Shown here piece by piece: positions 57,995 to 64,000 of a stretch of 64,000 nt of DNA. The DNA comes from Icerya purchasi. Taxonomy: Eukaryota; Arthropoda; Insecta; Hemiptera; Monophlebidae. The notes beneath the pieces are model-generated. The model saw nothing but the letters and a program-made list of their open reading frames with translations, had not been told where the DNA came from and did no database searches. The stretch covers positions 146,895,088 through 146,959,087 of the forward strand of contig CM077116.1 in NCBI GenBank assembly GCA_039619475.1, in the 5' to 3' direction. The translations under genes and the position numbers were made by a program. Positions within the stretch are counted from its first letter, which is position 1. The number at the start of each line of letters is the position of its first letter.

Positions 57995-60704
57995 ATAATA
58001 AAACTTACATGAAAAAATAAAAAAGTTAAAGGCGAATCATGTCATAAAAGAACCCGCGGATGTGTGAAAAATAATAATATAAAAAGTAAACTCTATTTTC
58101 TAATCTGTCGTAACATCCGATTCTCAGGTGTCTTATAAGCAATGTCGTCTTCCCTCCATTGTTTTTTTTTTGACCACCCCGTTTATTCGTTCGCAGTCTA
58201 ATTCAGGATTTATTTCAACTGCATTCCATTCGAAATTCAAATTTTCCAGTCATAAACCAAAGGAATCAGCTGATTCTTCGGCACGCCCTCAACGGGGCTA
58301 CTTTTGTCGAAAATTTCCCGCTCGCAATATTAATCTATCTAAATATGTTCATTTCAAACTGTGCCATTTATCCCGCCTTATCCAATCCTAATTCATTATT
58401 TCTATTCAACCTTTAAATTTTACAAGAGTATCCTTTTCTGATTATATGCCGTTCCCTGATTATATGTCGCCTTCATTTCATACTCGCCCTCTTTCATTCA
58501 TCGTCTTTCTTCTCCCATATGCTCTCCACAATGGTGTCTCCTTTTCATTCTAATCATTTTCTTTTTAATCGACGTGACGCTAATATCATGTTTTCTGCGA
58601 ATGTTCTTAGACGCTCTCTCCTTTATGTTGTTGCAGCTTAATCGACTACTCCGTATCGTGCTTCTGACCTACATTCGTTCCCTTTCTTGTTTGTCGTTCC
58701 TTCGTGATTGCGCTTACTTTATTACCTTGCGCCAAATTTAATCTAGGATTGTTAATGCTGCTCTCATTTCCACCTCTAAGAAGCCTAGATTAAATTTGGT
58801 GCGAGGTAATAAAGTAAGCACAAGCACGGGAAAAAGGTTGCTTCTTATGTTGTTGCTTTTAACGTACCCGATAAAGAATAAAGTAGAAGGAAAACATCTC
58901 CGTTCGATCCGACTTTTTATTAATTAATCCCGTTACAAAGTAAAAACCATCTCACGAAAAATTTTTCGCATATGCCGACGAATGATTATACGCAACAGTC
59001 AGCGGTTACACGGCAAATAAGTACTACCAAATTCGAGATGAATTTTCATTGTGTTTAGGATAGTTTCCATATTATTCCTATAGTGGAGGAGCCAGAAATT
59101 TATTAAGAAGGAGGTCTAAAAAAAATAAATAATATTTTAAGTTTTATATATATAAACCCAAAAAATACGTAATTATAATTAATTCCTTTTTATCGCTCAA
59201 TAAGTAAATATTTTCATTTAAAAACTATAATTTTACTCTGGCCATATTACTTCATTGGAAGTACATATATATAATAAGCGGAGGAAGAGACTCTTTGAAC
59301 TCATTGCACTATACCAAGCTACTGTGTTTCCCTAGCCTACCTATTAAAAATATTTTTACAGAAATTATTCATTCCCCTTTTAAAATTTTTCATTCGAAAT
59401 TGACACTTTTTTATTTTTAAAATAATAATAAGCGAGCTGCTCAGTTTAAAAATTCCTTTCAAACCATACACGATTTGGTTCAATTATATAGCTATTGTAC
59501 ATTTCAAAAATAATAATGTAGGCGGTTAATAAGTGCAGCAGAAAATTCGCCGAGTCGTTAAAAAAAAAAAAAAAAAAAAAAACGTTTAAAAATTTAAAAA
59601 AAAGAAAAAAAAAGAAAACAAGTGCCAAAAAAATAGAAAAAACACATTTTTCATTTACCAAAGGTAGTTACGGAGGAGATACGAGTGCAATTTCGTTTGG
59701 AATACTCTAAAATTCAGTTCTCTATATACTTCCAAGGTTCAGTCGTGTATTAACCGTCCATAAAATTCAAGGAACGAGATACACATAAAACCCAAAGACG
59801 GGGAATATTCCTAGTGTGCCATACCGCAACCGAGCAGACTACAGCGGACCGTACAAAATTACCTACGTTGTTGTTTAAGTGTAATAACGATTAGCCGTTG
59901 CAGTTAGAACGCAGGATTTTAGTTTCGTCAGTGACCAGACATAATCGATGATGAACCACCGTTAAACTCAAAATAAGTAATTAAGGAAGCCGAGGCTACT
60001 AGTCTCTGTCGATTTTAAATGGAATTCTTAATGTGAAACGGAGAACAGCTAAAATGGATTTTTTCTTAAATTCCTCCTTATCCTCTTGCTTCTATTTTCC
60101 GAGCTAAAGTGTTAACGGCCAGCCTCGGTTAAATGGAATAAATGAATATTTAATGACCGCGCGCAGAAGGCGAATCGGTCGTATTTCGGATGGAAAGGGC
60201 GAATAACAACAGAAAATAAAAGAATCACACCGCGTACACAAGCAACAGGTGCTTCTAAATTATTTTTATGCACGTTCACCAGGTAAATATTAATACAGAT
60301 GCGATTAAGTAAAACTGCAACCGACTACACACAAACACACACACACACATTGGTCGGAAATCGTATAATAAGATACTCCCTTTCCGACACGCATTTTAAT
60401 CTATTCGCGCGCAAATACACGCTACCTTACACCGTGTACACACTTTAGACTTTACGCTATCGAAGGATTTCCGGGAAGTAATAGACATATATGTGCGCGA
60501 CGTCTTGCTCGACATACCAGCATAACGACTATCTGACGCATATATTTACGTCGGTACGATGTAAAAATTATCGCCCCACTATTTACCATTTCGTCTATGA
60601 CTGGAACCGCATGCGCAAAAAGGCTTTTGAAAGAAAGCGGTCCATTATATAAATTCGGTTTTTAAGATTTCTTTTTTTTTCTCTTTCGAAATCGTTAAAA
60701 TAGA
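57995..60704. other. Unassigned region with one inverted repeat
   Basis: The pyrimidine-rich 58110-58700 may be an old retroelement but no motif was secured. It includes the inverted repeat at 58712-58819, an A run at 59560-59582 and a CA run near 60330-60350. No gene. Confidence 0.3.
58712..58819. repeat. Inverted repeat, 36-bp arms
   Basis: GCTTACTTTATTACCTTGCG... (58712-58747) is mirrored at 58784-58819 with two mismatches, around a 36-base spacer. The right arm sits where the pyrimidine-rich sequence stops, suggesting a rearrangement or a retroelement inversion junction. Confidence 0.75.
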
Positions 60705-60712
60705 TGTTCACA

Positions 60713-61015
60713 CATGGCCGTCGCCAGCGGGGACAGAGGGCCGCTGCCCCCCTAGAACCTTGAAACTTTTTAATCAACTGGCCATGATGAGTATTCATAA
60801 GCGCGTAACCATGGACAATTTGGAAGACTTTTATAATCAAAATAGTAGAACAATTTGCCAGAAAACCACGAAAATTATGTTTTAATTAAGATTTTATTCT
60901 TGTTTAATAAAATATTAAGCCTTTACAGCTTATACATATTTCATTTTTCCTACAACTCATATCCTCTTTCTATCATCTTGCTCCTCCACTGGCTCATTGG
61001 CTGGCGACGCCCTTG
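60713..61015 (+). mobile_element. hAT-type MITE, copy 2 (303 bp)
   Basis: Collinear with 4798-5108 over its whole length. Ends CATGGCCGTCGCCAGC and, reversed, CAAGGGCGTCGCCAGCC form a clearer inverted repeat than in copy 1. Flanks TGTTCACA (60705-60712) and TGTTCACG (61016-61023) give an 8-bp duplication with one mismatch. Confidence 0.8.
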
Positions 61016-61121
61016 TGTTCACGCAAATTCCTGTTCTAATTGTTTGGATTTGATGATAAATTTTTTTCACGTATCGTTAGAGTGAAATTCTCCATCTATC
61101 GGATAGTTACGGTTTACATTT

Positions 61122-61895
61122 TGTTGTGTCCATTACAAGGTAAAGGAAATATAAAATAAGAAATAAAATAATAGAATAAAAATAATAATAATTTGGAAAA
61201 TCTGGTGCGAGTGAAAAGTCTTGCTGTCGGTCGGGTTTAACCAATCATCGACTACCGCAATAAGAAGAAGCGTATAAAAGAAATGACTAAAGATCGAATG
61301 AATATTTTGTATCTTTGGTTCCAGTAATTAATCAATTTTGAGTGTCAGTCGCTTTTTACCGTTCGAAAAGAGAATCGTTTAATTTGGTCTCCTCCTGTCG
61401 TAGAGTCAGTGACAATTATCCCCCAAGTGTTAATGGTAAAATTTTTTTTTCCGCTTAATCAAAGTCGCGGTTGACAGTGCAATTCTATCTTTATAAGAAC
61501 GTTCAACCCTACAGCTTTGATCAAGGATTGCTCTCGCATTTCCGTAGAAGTTAATCCTTCGGACAGTGTTAAGTGTTTCTCACACTTCCTTCGGCTATCT
61601 GAAAAAGCCACCGCGGATTGTCAACGAATGACCGATCACTACCGACAACAGTGATATACGTACAATTTGCTTATTTTAAATTTATTTCGCTTATTTATAT
61701 TAATTAATCATTGTTGCTCGTTTTCGGTATAATTGTCAGCGGTCGGTAGTTCACAAAAGATAGGTGTGTGCAGCTGAACATTTCAATATATCGTATTAAA
61801 TCATAAAAAAGAAAAAACTTCAATTTAATTAAAAATTTAATAATTTTAAATCCACGGGTTCCAAAAAGATGATTTTGTGGTTGGCATCTCCTTGA
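61122..61895 (+). repeat. Dispersed repeat family L, copy 3 (possible solo LTR)
   Basis: Starts TGTTGTGTCCATTACA and ends GTGGTTGGCATCTCCTTGA. Shares GCTGTCGGTCGGGTTTAACC and ACCGACAACAGTGATA with copy 1. GCGTATAAAAGAAATG at about 61269 looks like a TATA box, as an LTR promoter would have; this is not conserved clearly enough in the other copies to be sure. Confidence 0.5.
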
Positions 61896-64000
61896 GGGCA
61901 AAATTCTGGATAGTACCGTTTCATCTGACGTCTCCCTGGTGGGGATTTAAATTCATAAACGCCTAAGATTCAACAGATCTGAGATAGGTTCTAGCATAGA
62001 TTTCGCCGCGAGCACGATCACAAATGAGTACGTGAATTATTATTTAAACTGCGGCGGAGTATTAATATAACATATTCAGAAAGTACGACACACCCTATTA
62101 TATATACTTGAGCGTGTGCTAAAGTTATAATTGAAAAACTATACTAATATGAAGAAATAATTAAATGGCAGACTTCAAAAATTCACGAAAAACTTATTAT
62201 TAACCGTGGAAGAAATGTTTATAACAAAATACTTCTACTGCTATTCGGAAGGTAATAATTATTTACCGATTTGCTTACCTACGCCGGATGCTATTTGCAT
62301 TATGTAAATTTATTTACTAATCTTTTCGTACTACTACCCTTAGGGTTTATTGTTCGTTAATTTCACAATTAATAAAATTATCGTTCGACAACTAAAAATT
62401 AAGCGTGTCTATATATAATTTTTGCTCGTCTGTAAAAACAAACATTTATTTGTTACAAATCGGCAACAAAACATATTTTTCTATTCCGCGAATCCGCAGA
62501 AATACGTAATGGTCTCGTTCAAATGCATATTGGCAAAAAAAAAAGAATAGACCAGACCCTGTCTTCTCAAAGTTTTTCCCTCAGGTCGAGGGGTCTCGTT
62601 CGTAAAAATTCATAGAAAATTTTGAATCGATTAAAATTTTTCCACTATTTTCATCCAATCAAAGCGAAAAAGTAATTAATTTACATATTTATATATATCT
62701 GATAAAAACGTGTAAAAGTGTACAGAATTAACACGAAAAAACATGCACCAACAACAGGTTTCAAAGTTAAAAACGATGACGCGTTGTTAAAGAAATAAAT
62801 ACTTAAAATCGCAATAAATTTACGAGATTTCCTAAGAATAAACCGCGATCGATAATTCACATCGTTTTCAATTGACGGTAAAAAAAAAAAAAAATTGGAT
62901 GTCCACTTTGAACTTATAACGTTCGCGAATGTAACGTTTTTTTTGTTTTTTTTTTTTTCAGATTTGCTGAAAGTTGGGATAGACTGAGTTGGAAAACTTC
63001 TGAAACCGGTTTCGATATCAACCGTTCGATGGCGAAATATTTTTGAAATATTCTCTGTTCAGCAGCCTGATGTTTGAAGCTTTTTCTTCGAGAGTTCTTG
63101 AAATAATGCGCGACACCGAAAAGTTCCGTGCCCTATCGGAGGGTGTCGCTGTTTTTAATTAAAAGAGTAGTCTTTGAACGAAGCGCTTCAAAAAAATGTT
63201 CAATTAAGAAAAAGCTGAAAAACATTCTTACCGAGCCTGCAACGATGGTACTTTACGAAATTGCAGCACCGATAAAAACAAGATATTAAATATTTCACGG
63301 GTTAACCGAAAACGGAATGTCATTTCTGATTTCCGGACATATTCTCGAATACAAAAGCCCCGAAGAAAACTTTTTCCCAAATTACACTACATTCCGAAAC
63401 TCTCGAGTACTCCGAACTCCTTAATTTCCAGGGCCATAACAATAAGAGCTGCGTATATCACCGTCTAAAGTGGCCCGTGCATTTACGTCTGCCACGGCAG
63501 CAGCAGCAATTTTACACGTCGACGACAGATTTTACCTGCGGTTTTGTGTGACGCCAACAGAAGGTCGTATTTACTGGGACTGTCGAAAGTTTTGATTTCA
63601 AAGTGGATTGTACATTAGCGGTTGGCCAGCAAGAGAACGATGATTTGCCACATCACACCTACCTCGATCGAGCCTCTATGAAACCGATTCCAGCGTAAAG
63701 AAGATGCATAAAACGAAAACAACATGAACAAGGGGTTGGCCATAATCCGTTTCTGCTCACAGAATGAGTCGGTAAACTTATAATTCGTCTTCGCTGAATT
63801 TCAGATGAAACGATAAGAGTTTACGGAAATATGCGTTGCCGAACTCCCCCCACCGCACGTGCGGTGTAAACGCGTCAAAGCAGCATCCAAGAAGAACCGG
63901 TCGATTTATCGATTTATAAACAAGAATAGGAAATCACAGTACCACGTAGGTAACAACCTAATGGTAAATATGTAGAAGAATAAAAGAGAAAGAAAATTTA
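61896..64000. other. Unassigned region
   Basis: No gene recognised. A perfect 8-bp stem, GCGACACC / GGTGTCGC, lies at 63110-63149. GC content rises somewhat toward the right edge (63050-63900) without an open frame. Confidence 0.3.

Noticed and set aside
61122..61895. hAT end from the ...GCATCCCTGA terminus of repeat L
   Set aside because: No matching inverted end at the other side in any of the three copies.

Overview
The window is AT-rich eukaryotic DNA, almost certainly from an arthropod and probably an insect. The evidence is the mix of transposon families: piggyBac, mariner/Tc1-like, hAT-like, and Jockey-, I-, R1- and RTE-type non-LTR retrotransposons. Short TA microsatellites are frequent, and there is no bacterial gene density or operon structure. 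The insect order cannot be named from sequence alone. No intact host gene could be supported. Nearly everything recognisable is a mobile element or its remains, so the window looks like intergenic or long intronic DNA.

Layout. 1-1.5 kb: a dispersed repeat and a mariner transposase remnant. 3.2-5.9 kb: a decayed I-like RT/RNase H/C-terminal region split by at least two insertions, one a hAT-type MITE (4798-5108) whose sister copy is at 60713-61015. 7784-11773: a piggyBac-like element bounded by TTAA, its transposase gene broken and mostly lost, with a 5'-truncated Jockey-type element inside it. 15.0-22.5 kb: dispersed repeats, a hAT-like element with an 8-bp duplication (19606-20490) and an I-like 3' end. 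23986-25094: a second TTAA-bounded piggyBac-like element. 28128-29293: a fold-back mariner-like element. 31.9-36.6 kb: palindromic MITEs, repeat families and a possible solo LTR. 40.7-42.6 kb: an RTE-type element with an antisense RTE 3' end inserted in it, bounded by a 7-bp duplication.

46164-51881 is the most striking locus. A roughly 1.05-kb, nearly perfect palindromic element is split by a 4.7-kb I-like retrotransposon with ORF1, ORF2 and a (TAA)n tail, bounded by an exact 12-bp target duplication. It is followed by a 0.98-kb composite element with 21-bp perfect terminal inverted repeats (51960-52940). 55.3-58 kb holds an antisense RTE C-terminal remnant and an R1-type C-terminal remnant. 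The last 6 kb holds the second hAT-type MITE, a third LTR-like repeat and otherwise unassigned DNA.

The genes do not form a pathway. The window is a record of nested insertions: DNA transposons acted as landing sites for retrotransposons, and several non-autonomous palindromic families recur. Boundaries, target duplications and frameshifts were read by eye. Family names come from motif recognition without database searches.
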